64,000 bases of DNA from Flavitalea plasmicola (GCF_030546645.1 NZ_JAUOTO010000006.1:496001-560000); one strand, 5' to 3'. Shown: positions 52,537 through 60,336, counted from the stretch's first letter. A program made the numbers and translations. Notes: generated from the sequence alone by a model not told the origin.

Positions 52537-54051
52537 ATGAAATTCAACGTAAAAGCCATCACCGCTAAGCTGCTGAACCACGAAGGGGAAACAGCCTTTG
52601 CCCTTACGCCCCAGATGGAGCTGTATACGATGGTCGCCGTATCTGCGCTGAATGATCAGTTCTATGAGAACGCGGAAGACAAGCTGAAAAGGCTGCGGAA
52701 GCTCATCGAAAAGAACGAGGCCGCATTCGTAGCCCGTCTGGCCGTCTATGCCCGGGAGCAGATGCACCTGCGGACCATTCCGCTGGTACTGGTTGTTGAG
52801 CTGGGAAAGGTCCATCGTGGTGATGGTGTTGTAGCCAAACTGGTCGCCCGGGTAATACAACGTGCGGATGAGATCACGGAGCTGCTGGCCTATTATCAGC
52901 TGGCCAACAAGAGGACCCAGGTAAAGAAACTGAACAAGCTTAGCAAACAGCTGCAGAAAGGCCTGGCGGCATCATTCAATAAATTTGACGAATACCAGTT
53001 CGCCAAATACGATCGGGCCAACCAGGTAAAGCTGCGCGATGCGCTGTTCCTGGTCCACCCTAAGGCAAAAGACGATGCCCAGCAGGTGATTTTCGATAAG
53101 ATTGTAAAGAATGAGCTGAAGACCCCCTACACCTGGGAAGTGGAATTGAGCGCATTAGGCCAGCTGGCTTTCAATACGGAAGCCGTACGCAGCAAGGCCT
53201 TTAAGGAAAAATGGGAAGAGATGATCTTCAGCAACAAGCTGGGTTATATGGCCACCTTGCGGAACCTCCGGAATTTCCTGGAAGCGGGCATCAGCAACGA
53301 AGCATTGAATAAGGTGTGTTCATACCTGTCCGATGGGAAAGCCGTAACATCCAGCCGGCAGCTGCCCTTCCGTTTCCTTAGCGCTTACAGGGAGCTGAAA
53401 GACGTAAAGGACGGCAGGGTGGGGAATATCCTGGAAGCGCTGGAAGCCGCCATTCTTTGCAGCGCCCTCAATATCCCCGGATACGATGACAACACCCGGG
53501 TGGTCGTTGCCGCAGACGTCAGCGGCAGCATGCAGGCGGCCATCAGCCCGAAAAGCAAGGTGCAGTATTTTGATATAGGTCTTGTCCTGGCGATGTTATT
53601 ACGCAGCCGGTGCAGGAATGTCATCACCGGGATGTTCGGGAATACCTGGAAAACGATCAACGTGCCGAAGAACAATATCCTCTCCAACGTGGAAGAGTTT
53701 CGCCGGAGAGAAGGAGAGGTGGGGTACAGCACGAACGGATACCTCGTGATCCAGCAGCTATTAAACGATTCACAAATCGTTGATAAAGTGATGATGTTCA
53801 CGGACTGCCAGTTATGGAACAGTAATAACAACGGGTATCACATCAATACACTGTGGAAGAGCTATAAAAAGCTGGCGCCACAGGCAAAGCTCTACCTCTT
53901 CGACCTTGCAGGTCACGGACAGTCACCTTTGCAGCTGGAAAAAAATGATGTCTACCTGGTGGCGGGATGGAGTGATAAGATCTTCCACGCCCTGCAGGCC
54001 ATCGAGGAAGGAGGAAATGCTATAAAGAGGATCGAGAACCTTAATCTATGA
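52537..54051 (+). CDS. Ro60-like TROVE / vWA domain RNA-binding protein
   Basis: This 504-residue protein is a bacterial Ro60 (Rsr-type). The TROVE HEAT-repeat ring covers about residues 1-310 (ALTPQMELYTMVAVSALNDQFYE, REQMHLRTIPLVLVVELGK). The vWA domain covers about 318-490 with a complete MIDAS: D-x-S-G-S in VVAADVSGSMQ and the late Asp in VMMFTDCQLW. Ro60 rings bind 3' ends of misfolded RNA in the central hole and Y RNA on the surface. The start is fixed by the AGGAGG site; a longer frame upstream crosses the operator. A Y RNA candidate, tRNA-like RNAs, slipin and RtcB follow on the same strand. Confidence 0.93.
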   Translation: MKFNVKAITAKLLNHEGETAFALTPQMELYTMVAVSALNDQFYENAEDKLKRLRKLIEKNEAAFVARLAVYAREQMHLRTIPLVLVVELGKVHRGDGVVAKLVARVIQRADEITELLAYYQLANKRTQVKKLNKLSKQLQKGLAASFNKFDEYQFAKYDRANQVKLRDALFLVHPKAKDDAQQVIFDKIVKNELKTPYTWEVELSALGQLAFNTEAVRSKAFKEKWEEMIFSNKLGYMATLRNLRNFLEAGISNEALNKVCSYLSDGKAVTSSRQLPFRFLSAYRELKDVKDGRVGNILEALEAAILCSALNIPGYDDNTRVVVAADVSGSMQAAISPKSKVQYFDIGLVLAMLLRSRCRNVITGMFGNTWKTINVPKNNILSNVEEFRRREGEVGYSTNGYLVIQQLLNDSQIVDKVMMFTDCQLWNSNNNGYHINTLWKSYKKLAPQAKLYLFDLAGHGQSPLQLEKNDVYLVAGWSDKIFHALQAIEEGGNAIKRIENLNL

Positions 54052-54055
54052 GAAT

Positions 54056-54088
54056 ATGACAGCTCTCGGCTCCGGCCGGGGCTGTCAT
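54056..54088 (+). terminator. Stem-loop after the Ro60-like gene
   Basis: ATGACAGC (54056-54063) pairs with GCTGTCAT (54081-54088); the loop contains a smaller CGGC/GCCG stem. There is no long T tract, so it may be a processing or stability element separating the mRNA from the Y RNA as well as a terminator. Confidence 0.5.
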
Positions 54089-54111
54089 TTAAAAACCAGA
54101 AAGATCTTTGA

Positions 54112-54250
54112 CGAAAGAAATATAAGGATGTCGTAGGAGTGAGTTCCATCGTCCAAACCAGGGGTAGGACCCCGGAGTGATCCGGGGAGAGGTGCAAATC
54201 CTCGCTTGACAGCGCCCCGTTCTCAGTCCGCTTGTTACTCCTTATTTTTT
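54112..54250 (+). ncRNA. Candidate Y RNA (Ro60 partner)
   Basis: A structured RNA of about 135 bases lies just after the Ro60 gene. Its ends pair (AGGAGT 54135-54140 with ACTCCT 54237-54242, alternatively ATAAGGA with TCCTTAT) and are followed by a T6 tract. The 5' strand contains GTAGGAGTGAGTT, very close to the conserved GUAGUGAGUU of the Ro-binding stem in animal Y RNAs. Inner hairpins include GGGG/CCCC around TAGGA, CCGGA/TCCGG around GTGA, and a T-arm-like GAGG/CCTC around TGCAAAT. Bacterial YrlA RNAs combine a Ro-binding stem with a tRNA-like module, which fits. A GATCTTTG -7-like element ends at 54109. Confidence 0.65.
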
Positions 54251-54260
54251 AATGATATTT

Positions 54261-54392
54261 TACAGGTGCCGTAGACAAGAGTTACTTCGGGACGAAGAGG
54301 TGGCGGGTTCGAATCCCGCTGGGTTGCCCCGTGCAATCCATAGCTCAGCGGTTAGAGCACTTTGCGTACTCTTTTCGACTTGTTGCCCTGTA
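54261..54392 (+). ncRNA. Circularly permuted tRNA-like RNA, Pro (anticodon CGG) type
   Basis: The tRNA parts occur in swapped order: anticodon loop TTCGGGA (54286-54292), CGAAG, variable AGGTG, T stem GCGGG/CCCGC around TTCGAAT, acceptor 3' strand TGGGTTG (54320-54326), C73, a 5-base linker, then G-1, acceptor 5' strand CAATCCA (54334-54340), TA, D stem GCTC/GAGC with loop AGCGGTTA and anticodon 5' strand CTTTG (54360-54364). Rejoined at 31/32, every stem pairs fully and T8, A14, G18, G19, A21, T33, G37, T54, T55, C56, A58 and C61 are present. The loop with G37 matches bacterial tRNA-Pro(CGG). Leader AAGAGTTAC (54277-54285) pairs with trailer GTACTCTT (54366-54373), and outer TACAGG with CCTGTA. 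It is either a permuted tRNA gene or a Y RNA with a tRNA-like head. Confidence 0.65.
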
Positions 54393-54489
54393 AATACTTT
54401 ATTCCCTTTCAAAAGGGAAACCTCGGTTATGCCGATTCCCCGCGTTTCAAAAGACGCAACAGTACAGGTGTAGTAACTCCCTGTATCCT
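54393..54489 (+). ncRNA. Structured RNA segment of unknown class
   Basis: Several hairpins can be seen: TTCCCTT/AAGGGAA (54402-54419), which competes with GGGAA/TTCCC enclosing TCGG/CCGA; GCGTTT/AGACGC (54442-54457); and TACAGG/CCTGTA (54463-54485). An outer TGTTGC (54381-54386) to GCAACA (54456-54461) pairing would enclose the first part. TTTCAAAAG occurs in two of the hairpin loops. The last hairpin resembles the tRNA-Trp T arm with an altered loop. I cannot assign a function. Confidence 0.4.
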
Positions 54490-54600
54490 GCAGCAACCGG
54501 CCATATCCACGGGTTCGATTCCCATTTCGTCTTGAACACGAAACGCTCAATGGAAGAGCACTACCTTGAAAACGTAGGTTGGAAAGCAGCACACCGCTGC
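54490..54600 (+). ncRNA. Second permuted tRNA-like element, Phe (anticodon GAA) type, degenerate
   Basis: Here a T arm (ACGGG/CCCAT around TTCGATT, one C-A mismatch) and acceptor 3' strand TTCGTCT (54526-54532) precede, by a 3-base linker, the acceptor 5' strand ACACGAA (54536-54542), D stem GCTC/GAGC with loop AATGGAA, and a complete anticodon arm CTACC/CGTAG around TTGAAAA, the loop typical of tRNA-Phe. The break is in the variable region. The acceptor has one C-C mismatch, position 8 is A, and pair 31-39 is C-C. Leader CAAC (54494-54497) can pair with trailer GTTG (54578-54581), and a GCAGC/GCTGC hairpin closes the 3' side. It is weaker than the Pro element but has the same swapped order. 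Confidence 0.5.
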
Positions 54601-54866
54601 TATAAAAATGGTGAAACAACTAAGCCAGGCTTATGCGCCGGCGATGAACAGAAAACCCGGTGAAACTCACCGGAATGGACGTCCACCGCAATCCGGCATG
54701 GGCCAGCAGCCCCGTCATAAGAGTTAGTCAGCATTTCTCTACCCCGGCTCACCGGGGGCAGGAAAAGGCAACTATATCAGCGACCCGTCTCCGCACATGC
54801 AGGATGGCAAATAACCCCTGGCTTTTACACAAAACCAGTATATAAAAATTGATAAATGACAACAAA
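54601..54866 (+). other. Structured leader upstream of the slipin/RtcB genes
   Basis: No open frame of convincing quality is present. Strong hairpins include CCGGTGA/TCACCGG (54657-54673, loop AAC), GGGC/GCCC around CAGCA near 54700-54712 and CCCCGG/CCGGGG around CTCA (54742-54757). None is followed by a T tract, so they look like folded non-coding or leader RNA. It does not fit a riboswitch class that I can recognise. Confidence 0.4.
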
Positions 54867-55967
54867 ATGAAAAAGGTAATGATCAACGCCTACCAGGTAG
54901 GACTGTTGTACAAGCATGGAACGTATCAGCACATGTTGAAAGAGGGGGCCTACTGGCAATGGCCATCCCAAAGGATAGAGGTATATGACCTCACCGCACC
55001 CTTTACTCCCGCTTGCGAGCTCAATATCCTGTTGAAGGACGAAGCCCTCACGGAATCCCTGCATGTAATTGAAGTAAAAGACCACGAACTGGTCCTACAA
55101 TATGAAAATGGATTTTTGAAGCAGGTCCTCACCGCCGGGCGCTATGCCTACTGGAAAGGGATCGTCGCCTATGGCTTCGTCCGCCTGGATCTCGGGAAAA
55201 TCGAGATCATGGAGAACCTGGACCGTACCACGCTGCTGCATAAGCTGGTTTCCCCCTATGTTCGGACGTACACCATAGAGAGCTACGAAAAGGCACTGTT
55301 GTTCGTAGATGGAAAGTATGTACAGACCCTGGAAAGTGGTGTATATTACTGGTGGAAGAACGGCATAGCCATCCATGTGGGCAAAGTGGACACCCGGCAG
55401 CTGCAGCTGGAGATCAACGGACAGGAGATCCTCACGAGAGACAAAGCCGCCCTGCGGATCAACGCATGGGCTCAGTATAGGATCGAAAATATTGAGAAGG
55501 CGCTGCTGCAGAATAAGGACCACGAAAGGCAGCTGTACGTGGCTTTTCAGCTGGCTCTTCGGGAGTATGTCGGAGGACTGAGCTTTGACGAGCTGGTGGA
55601 AAAAAAGGAGACCGCCTTGCCTTATGTAAAGGAAAAGGTACAGCAGACGGCGGAAACGCTGGGTATACAGGTGTCCGGCTTCGGCATCCGCGACATTGTC
55701 CTGCCGGGTGAAGTAAAAGACATCATGAACCAGGTGCTCGTGGCGGAAAAGAAAGCGCAGGCCAACATCATCCTCCGTAGGGAAGAGACGGCCAGCACCC
55801 GAAATCTGCTGAATACCGCCAAGTTGATGGAGGACAACCCCATGCTGTTCAAGCTGAAAGAAATGGAGTACGTCGAAAAGATCGCAGAAAAGGTCAGCAG
55901 CATCAGTGTCAATGGCAATGGTGTGTTGATCGACCAGCTCCGGCAGATCTTCGCGACCTCAAAGTAA
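54867..55967 (+). CDS. Slipin-like SPFH/band-7 protein of the RtcB operon
   Basis: This 366-residue protein has an SPFH domain (about 125-300; ILTRDKAALRINAWAQYRIENIEKAL, LREYVGGLSFDELVEKKETALPYVKEKVQ, IRDIVLPGEVKDIMNQVLVAEKKAQANIILRREETA). It lacks the N-terminal membrane hairpin of ordinary slipins. Three GxYxxW-type repeats (EGAYWQWP, AGRYAYWKG, SGVYYWWKNG) show a threefold duplication of the domain entry. Such proteins accompany RtcB in several lineages and form oligomeric scaffolds; the RNA-repair role is inferred from neighbourhood. It ends 12 bases before RtcB. An upstream TTG at 54849 is less likely than ATG 54867. Confidence 0.85.
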   Translation: MKKVMINAYQVGLLYKHGTYQHMLKEGAYWQWPSQRIEVYDLTAPFTPACELNILLKDEALTESLHVIEVKDHELVLQYENGFLKQVLTAGRYAYWKGIVAYGFVRLDLGKIEIMENLDRTTLLHKLVSPYVRTYTIESYEKALLFVDGKYVQTLESGVYYWWKNGIAIHVGKVDTRQLQLEINGQEILTRDKAALRINAWAQYRIENIEKALLQNKDHERQLYVAFQLALREYVGGLSFDELVEKKETALPYVKEKVQQTAETLGIQVSGFGIRDIVLPGEVKDIMNQVLVAEKKAQANIILRREETASTRNLLNTAKLMEDNPMLFKLKEMEYVEKIAEKVSSISVNGNGVLIDQLRQIFATSK

Positions 55968-55979
55968 AAAAACAAAAAA

Positions 55980-57428
55980 ATGGGAAAATTAAAATTAACA
56001 GGAAAAGATCTGCGATCCATCGGTTATCCCGAAGGTCCCGTGATCAGCATAGCCATGAATATCATGGAGAAGAATTACAAATTTACAGAACAGGAGGAGG
56101 CGATGAATTTATTGAAGCAAATATTGGCCGCGCCTGTGGAATACGAAAATGACGCCGTATTGGGCCTGATAGCCCGGCAATTGATACCAAAAAAGGACGA
56201 GACAGAAGGCGTTGAGATCTCCCTGAACCAAACAGGTGTGCCGTTTAATATTTTTGGAAGCGACCAGATCGAACAGGGCGCTACCCACCAGATGTACCAG
56301 GCGGCAAAATTGCCGGTTGCTATAGCAGGAGCCCTGATGCCGGATGCGCACGCCGGGTATGGATTGCCCATTGGAGGTGTACTGGCAACGGAAAATGCAG
56401 TTATTCCTTACGGAGTAGGGGTCGACATCGGCTGCCGTATGTGCCTGTCTGTTTTCGACATCAACCCGAAAGAGCTGTTGCAGCGGGAGCACTATTTTAC
56501 ACGGGAGCTCAACGAGGCCACGCTGTTCGGGGGAGGAAGACAATTCGACCAGAGCACACCGCACGAGGTCATGGAAAGGAAGGAGTTCACGGAGATTTCT
56601 ATCCTGAAACCCCTGCAATGGAAAGCCGCGAAGCAATTGGGCTCCTCCGGCTCGGGAAATCATTTCGTGGAATTCGGCGTCGTGGACATCAGCGAAAAGG
56701 ATCCTACCCTGAACCTTGAGCCGGGACAATACCTTGGCCTGCTCTCGCATTCCGGATCGAGGGCCCTGGGGGCGATTATTGCCGGCCATTACACGAAGGT
56801 GGCCAAACAGAAACGAAGGCTACCGGGGGAAGCGAACAACCTGGCCTGGCTGGACCTGAAGGAAGAAGAAGGTATGGAATACTGGCTAGCGATGAACCTG
56901 GCCGGAGACTATGCGGCTGCCTGCCACGAAGTCATCCATGATAAGATCGCCCTGCAATTGGGAAGACGCCCTTTGAAAAGGGTAGAGAACCACCACAACT
57001 TTGCCTGGAAGGAATGGTATGAAGGACGTGAGGTCATCGTCCACCGAAAAGGAGCTACGCCCGCCGGAAAAGACGTCCTGGGCATTATCCCGGGATCGAT
57101 GACGGCGCCTGGCTTTATCGTAAAGGGTAAAGGACAGGAAGCGTCTCTGTCTTCCGCCTCCCATGGGGCCGGCAGAAAGATGAGCCGGACGACCGCTCTT
57201 AACACGGTGACGAAAGACCTGCTGAAAAAGACCTTGCATGAACATGGCGTAACGCTCCTGGGAGGAGGCCTGGACGAAGCGCCGCAGGCGTACAAGGATA
57301 TCGAAGCCGTGATGCAGTCCCAACGGCAATTAATAGATGTGCTGGGAAAATTCACCCCAAGGATCGTAAAGATGGATGGCGCACAGCCAAAACCTTGGCA
57401 AAAAGGCAAAGCCGTCGAAGGAGAATAA
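55980..57428 (+). CDS. rtcB: RtcB RNA 3'-phosphate/5'-hydroxyl ligase
   Basis: This 482-residue protein shows the full set of RtcB motifs: LMPDAHAGYGLPIGGV near residue 120, GVDIGCRM (metal-binding Cys) near 145, GSSGSGNHFVEFG near 225, LLSHSGSRALG near 255, ENHHNFAW near 330, HRKGATPAGKD near 350 with the guanylylated His region nearby, and SHGAGRKMSR near 400. It joins 2',3'-cyclic phosphate or 3'-phosphate RNA ends to 5'-OH ends using GTP and Mn2+, as produced by anticodon nucleases or tRNA splicing. Operon context with slipin, Ro60, Y RNA and tRNA-like genes points to repair or maturation of tRNA. No archease (RtcB activator) or RtcA gene is in the window. Confidence 0.95.
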   Translation: MGKLKLTGKDLRSIGYPEGPVISIAMNIMEKNYKFTEQEEAMNLLKQILAAPVEYENDAVLGLIARQLIPKKDETEGVEISLNQTGVPFNIFGSDQIEQGATHQMYQAAKLPVAIAGALMPDAHAGYGLPIGGVLATENAVIPYGVGVDIGCRMCLSVFDINPKELLQREHYFTRELNEATLFGGGRQFDQSTPHEVMERKEFTEISILKPLQWKAAKQLGSSGSGNHFVEFGVVDISEKDPTLNLEPGQYLGLLSHSGSRALGAIIAGHYTKVAKQKRRLPGEANNLAWLDLKEEEGMEYWLAMNLAGDYAAACHEVIHDKIALQLGRRPLKRVENHHNFAWKEWYEGREVIVHRKGATPAGKDVLGIIPGSMTAPGFIVKGKGQEASLSSASHGAGRKMSRTTALNTVTKDLLKKTLHEHGVTLLGGGLDEAPQAYKDIEAVMQSQRQLIDVLGKFTPRIVKMDGAQPKPWQKGKAVEGE

Positions 57429-57433
57429 GCCGC

Positions 57434-57466
57434 AGGCCGTCTCGACTATTTTGAGACGGCCTTTTT
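57434..57466. terminator. Bidirectional terminator after rtcB
   Basis: AGGCCGTCTC (57434-57443) pairs perfectly with GAGACGGCCT (57453-57462), followed by a T run to 57466. It lies between rtcB and a convergent alpha/beta hydrolase gene, whose stop falls in the loop. Confidence 0.85.
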
Positions 57467-58351
57467 CTGGACCACCTTATCCAGCATGTCCAAAATGGCT
57501 TTCTCGATCCGGGGCTTCTCCGAGAATGCAATAAGATGCCCCTTACCCGGGATCATCTGGATCTCCAATGAGGGTGCATTCTTCAAATGCTCCCTGGCAA
57601 AGTCCGCATTAGAGGTATAGATCAGTCCGTCATCGGCGCCTTGCAGATAGGCTACAGGGACATGGATCCGGGGCCACAGCGGCAGCATCTTTGTCAGCTC
57701 TTCCCGGTGATGGATCTTCTCCTGGTTGGCAGACTGTAACATACGGGGAATGACCCAGTGGATCAACGGGTTTTCAATCATATAGCTGAACCAAAAGATC
57801 CTTTCCTGCCCCGGACCCAGGGCCGGACCCGTTAAAACAAGGCCGTCCGCCAGCTCGGGGTAATCCATCGCCAGTCGACAGGCAATAGGAGCCCCAAAAG
57901 ACACGCCTACGATGATGATGGGATGGTGCGCCCGATGAAGGCTGTCCAATATTAATTTTATGGCAGCTGCCTGAGCAGCAATGTCCGGCAGAGGCTTCCC
58001 CAGCCCGGAGTAACCATAGCCGGGTCTGTCGACGGCATAGACTGTTGCCCTGCTCAGCAAAGTGCTGTCGGAAAGGTAGTTTTTCCAGTAACTGAGGGAA
58101 CTGGGCGCCCCATGGATGAAAAGGATGGAGGCATCAGGCTTATCCCCCACCCGCAGATACCGGACATCCCGCCCGCCCGCCTTGTAATAAGCGATGTGCG
58201 GATCCAGCTTCCGCTCATGAAAATACTTTGTCAGGTCGGTGTCATCCATACGAAACTGCACCAGCCGATCGAACACCAGTAACAGTACAATCAGGAGAAC
58301 AAATGCCCAGATAACAGTCTTTAGGAAAATACGGCCGATCTTCGCTACCAT
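57446..58351 (-). CDS. Alpha/beta hydrolase with N-terminal membrane anchor
   Basis: This 301-residue protein has one N-terminal membrane helix (about 10-28) and an alpha/beta hydrolase fold: oxyanion HGAPSS near residue 80, nucleophile Ser in IVGVSFGAPIA near 150, acid Asp in LQGADDGLIYTS near 235 and His in PGKGHLIAF near 270. It probably cleaves an ester or similar bond at the membrane face. The substrate is unknown. Confidence 0.9.
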   Translation of the reverse strand: MVAKIGRIFLKTVIWAFVLLIVLLLVFDRLVQFRMDDTDLTKYFHERKLDPHIAYYKAGGRDVRYLRVGDKPDASILFIHGAPSSLSYWKNYLSDSTLLSRATVYAVDRPGYGYSGLGKPLPDIAAQAAAIKLILDSLHRAHHPIIIVGVSFGAPIACRLAMDYPELADGLVLTGPALGPGQERIFWFSYMIENPLIHWVIPRMLQSANQEKIHHREELTKMLPLWPRIHVPVAYLQGADDGLIYTSNADFAREHLKNAPSLEIQMIPGKGHLIAFSEKPRIEKAILDMLDKVVQKKAVSK

Positions 58352-58408
58352 ACCTTAAAAATACTGATTGAAATTTACATACTTTTATTTCTGCGCTGTC
58401 GTTAAAAA

Positions 58409-60304
58409 ATGATGAAATTCCCCTCCGCCTTATTCCTGTCGCTGATCCTTCTCTCCGCCAGGCCAAACACCCATGCAGCACCGCCGTCCTATTTTGGTGA
58501 GGACAGCAATATTATCATCAGCAATAAGGCCGAGCGATACTCCTACGAGGAAGGCGACCAGGCCCACCCCGTTATCATCCGGCAGGAACAGAAAACCACC
58601 TATTATTGTGCCGAATTAAGGGCTTCCATCCCTTGGGTGGAGACTTATGACGGCCAATCCAGGATAGACGGCGTGAAGATCTATGTAAATGGCTCCCGCG
58701 ACAAGTCCATCCAGCCTAAGGACGAATTTTATTCCTCCGGGGATATCTTCTTCTCCGACCAGCGCGTGTATTATTTCTCCCTGCCTTTCATAAAAAAGGG
58801 GACCTCCAACGAGGTCGACCTGGAAAAGACGACCCTGGACCCGCGTTACTTCACGACCATCTATTTCCCGGAAGAGCAGCCGGTCCGGCAAAAGACAGTG
58901 GAGATCGCGGTTCCAAAATGGATGCATATAGAAATAAAAGAGATGAACTTTGCGGGATACAGCATTCGGAAGACCCACCAGTTCGACGATCGCAAACAAA
59001 TTGACGTCTACACCTATACCATCGCCAATCTACCCTCTTTCAAAAAAGAAGAGAATAGCCCGGGTCCATCATATGTGTACCCGCACCTGTTCATTCTCAG
59101 CAAATTCGCAGAGCTGAAGACAGGCAAACAACAGTATTTCAACGATCTGAAAGATCAATACGCCTGGTACCGTGGCCTCGTCCTCCAGACCAACAATGAC
59201 GCCGCCGTGATGAAAGCCAAAGCCACAGAGATCACCAAAGGCCTCACCACAGACCTGGATAAAATAAAAGCCGTCTATCAGTGGGTACAGGAAAATATCC
59301 GGTACATTGCCTTTGAGAACGGTCTGGCTGGCTTCCGCCCCGCAAAAGCCCAGGATGTCCTGAACAAAAAATATGGCGACTGTAAAGGCATGGCCAACCT
59401 GACGAAGAACCTCCTGGCCGCCCTCGGGTTCGATGCCCGCCTTTGCTGGATCGGCACCGACCACATCGCTTACGATTATTCTACCCCCTCCCTGGCGGTG
59501 GACAATCATATGATCTGCGCCCTGAACTATAAAGGGAAATTCTATTTTTTAGATGCCACCGAATCTTACATCGGCTTTGGACAATATGCACAACGTATAC
59601 AGGGCCGCCAGGTGCTCATCGAAAATGGCGACAGCTACCTTCTGCAGCGGGTGCCGGTGTCCGGTTACGAACAGAATGAGGTCCATAATCAATATGACCT
59701 TCGCATCGAAGGTACGGCCCTCACAGGTCAGGTCTCTCACCTTTGGAAAGGAGAAAATAAAGAGAACATTCTTTTCCGTGCCAATTCTGTCTATAAGAAC
59801 AAATTACAGGAAGCCCTGCAGCAATTCCTTTCCCGTGGCAACCCTAATTACGTTATGACAACGGTGAAGCAGGACGGTCTGGAAAATCGCAATGCCGACC
59901 TTTCTTTCCAGTATAAGCTGGTGTATAACAACGCCGCCACTATATTCGATAATGACATCTACATCGACCCGGATTTCCGTAAGGAATTTGGCGAAGCCGA
60001 CATCGATACCACCAGCCGCCAATTGGATTATTTGTTCGATTGTAAAGGAGATTGGATCACAGAGACCAATCTTGCGCTGCCGGCGGGCTATAAAGTCCAG
60101 GACTTGCCTCCGGGACTGGATATCCAACGCAAAGGATATAGCTTTTCGATTTCCTGCAAACTGGAGGGGAATGTGCTCAAGTACCGGAAAGCCATCGTCA
60201 TAAAGGATGTACATCTGCCCAGGCCCGGCTTCGGACAATGGAATGCCGATATAGCGGCGCTGAAAAAGACTTACCTGCAGCAGGTAACACTTACACGGAA
60301 ATAA
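58409..60304 (+). CDS. DUF3857 / transglutaminase-like protein with intact catalytic triad
   Basis: This 631-residue exported protein has a signal peptide (MMKFPSALFLSLILLSARPNTHA), a DUF3857 beta domain (about 40-250) and a transglutaminase-like core (about 270-400): Cys in KKYGDCKGMANL near 324, His in AVDNHMICA near 365 and Asp in YFLDATESY near 382. A C-terminal DUF2569-type beta domain follows. Such proteins act in the periplasm or outer membrane of Bacteroidota, probably as peptidases or acyltransferases. It is followed within a few bases by a paralogue lacking the Cys. Confidence 0.9.
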   Translation: MMKFPSALFLSLILLSARPNTHAAPPSYFGEDSNIIISNKAERYSYEEGDQAHPVIIRQEQKTTYYCAELRASIPWVETYDGQSRIDGVKIYVNGSRDKSIQPKDEFYSSGDIFFSDQRVYYFSLPFIKKGTSNEVDLEKTTLDPRYFTTIYFPEEQPVRQKTVEIAVPKWMHIEIKEMNFAGYSIRKTHQFDDRKQIDVYTYTIANLPSFKKEENSPGPSYVYPHLFILSKFAELKTGKQQYFNDLKDQYAWYRGLVLQTNNDAAVMKAKATEITKGLTTDLDKIKAVYQWVQENIRYIAFENGLAGFRPAKAQDVLNKKYGDCKGMANLTKNLLAALGFDARLCWIGTDHIAYDYSTPSLAVDNHMICALNYKGKFYFLDATESYIGFGQYAQRIQGRQVLIENGDSYLLQRVPVSGYEQNEVHNQYDLRIEGTALTGQVSHLWKGENKENILFRANSVYKNKLQEALQQFLSRGNPNYVMTTVKQDGLENRNADLSFQYKLVYNNAATIFDNDIYIDPDFRKEFGEADIDTTSRQLDYLFDCKGDWITETNLALPAGYKVQDLPPGLDIQRKGYSFSISCKLEGNVLKYRKAIVIKDVHLPRPGFGQWNADIAALKKTYLQQVTLTRK

Positions 60305-60336
60305 AAGAAATGAATTCACACCCACAATCCTATATC

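Noticed and set aside
54261-54600. tmRNA, including a permuted two-piece tmRNA
   Set aside because: No Ala acceptor with a G-T pair at 3-70 and no tag-peptide frame; the tRNA parts have complete D and anticodon arms.
54600-54770. Possible cobalamin riboswitch (CCGGTGAAA, CCGCAAT and AGTCAG-like fragments)
   Set aside because: The hairpin CCGGTGA/TCACCGG is fully paired, unlike the class core, the conserved elements are out of order and there is no B12-related gene downstream.
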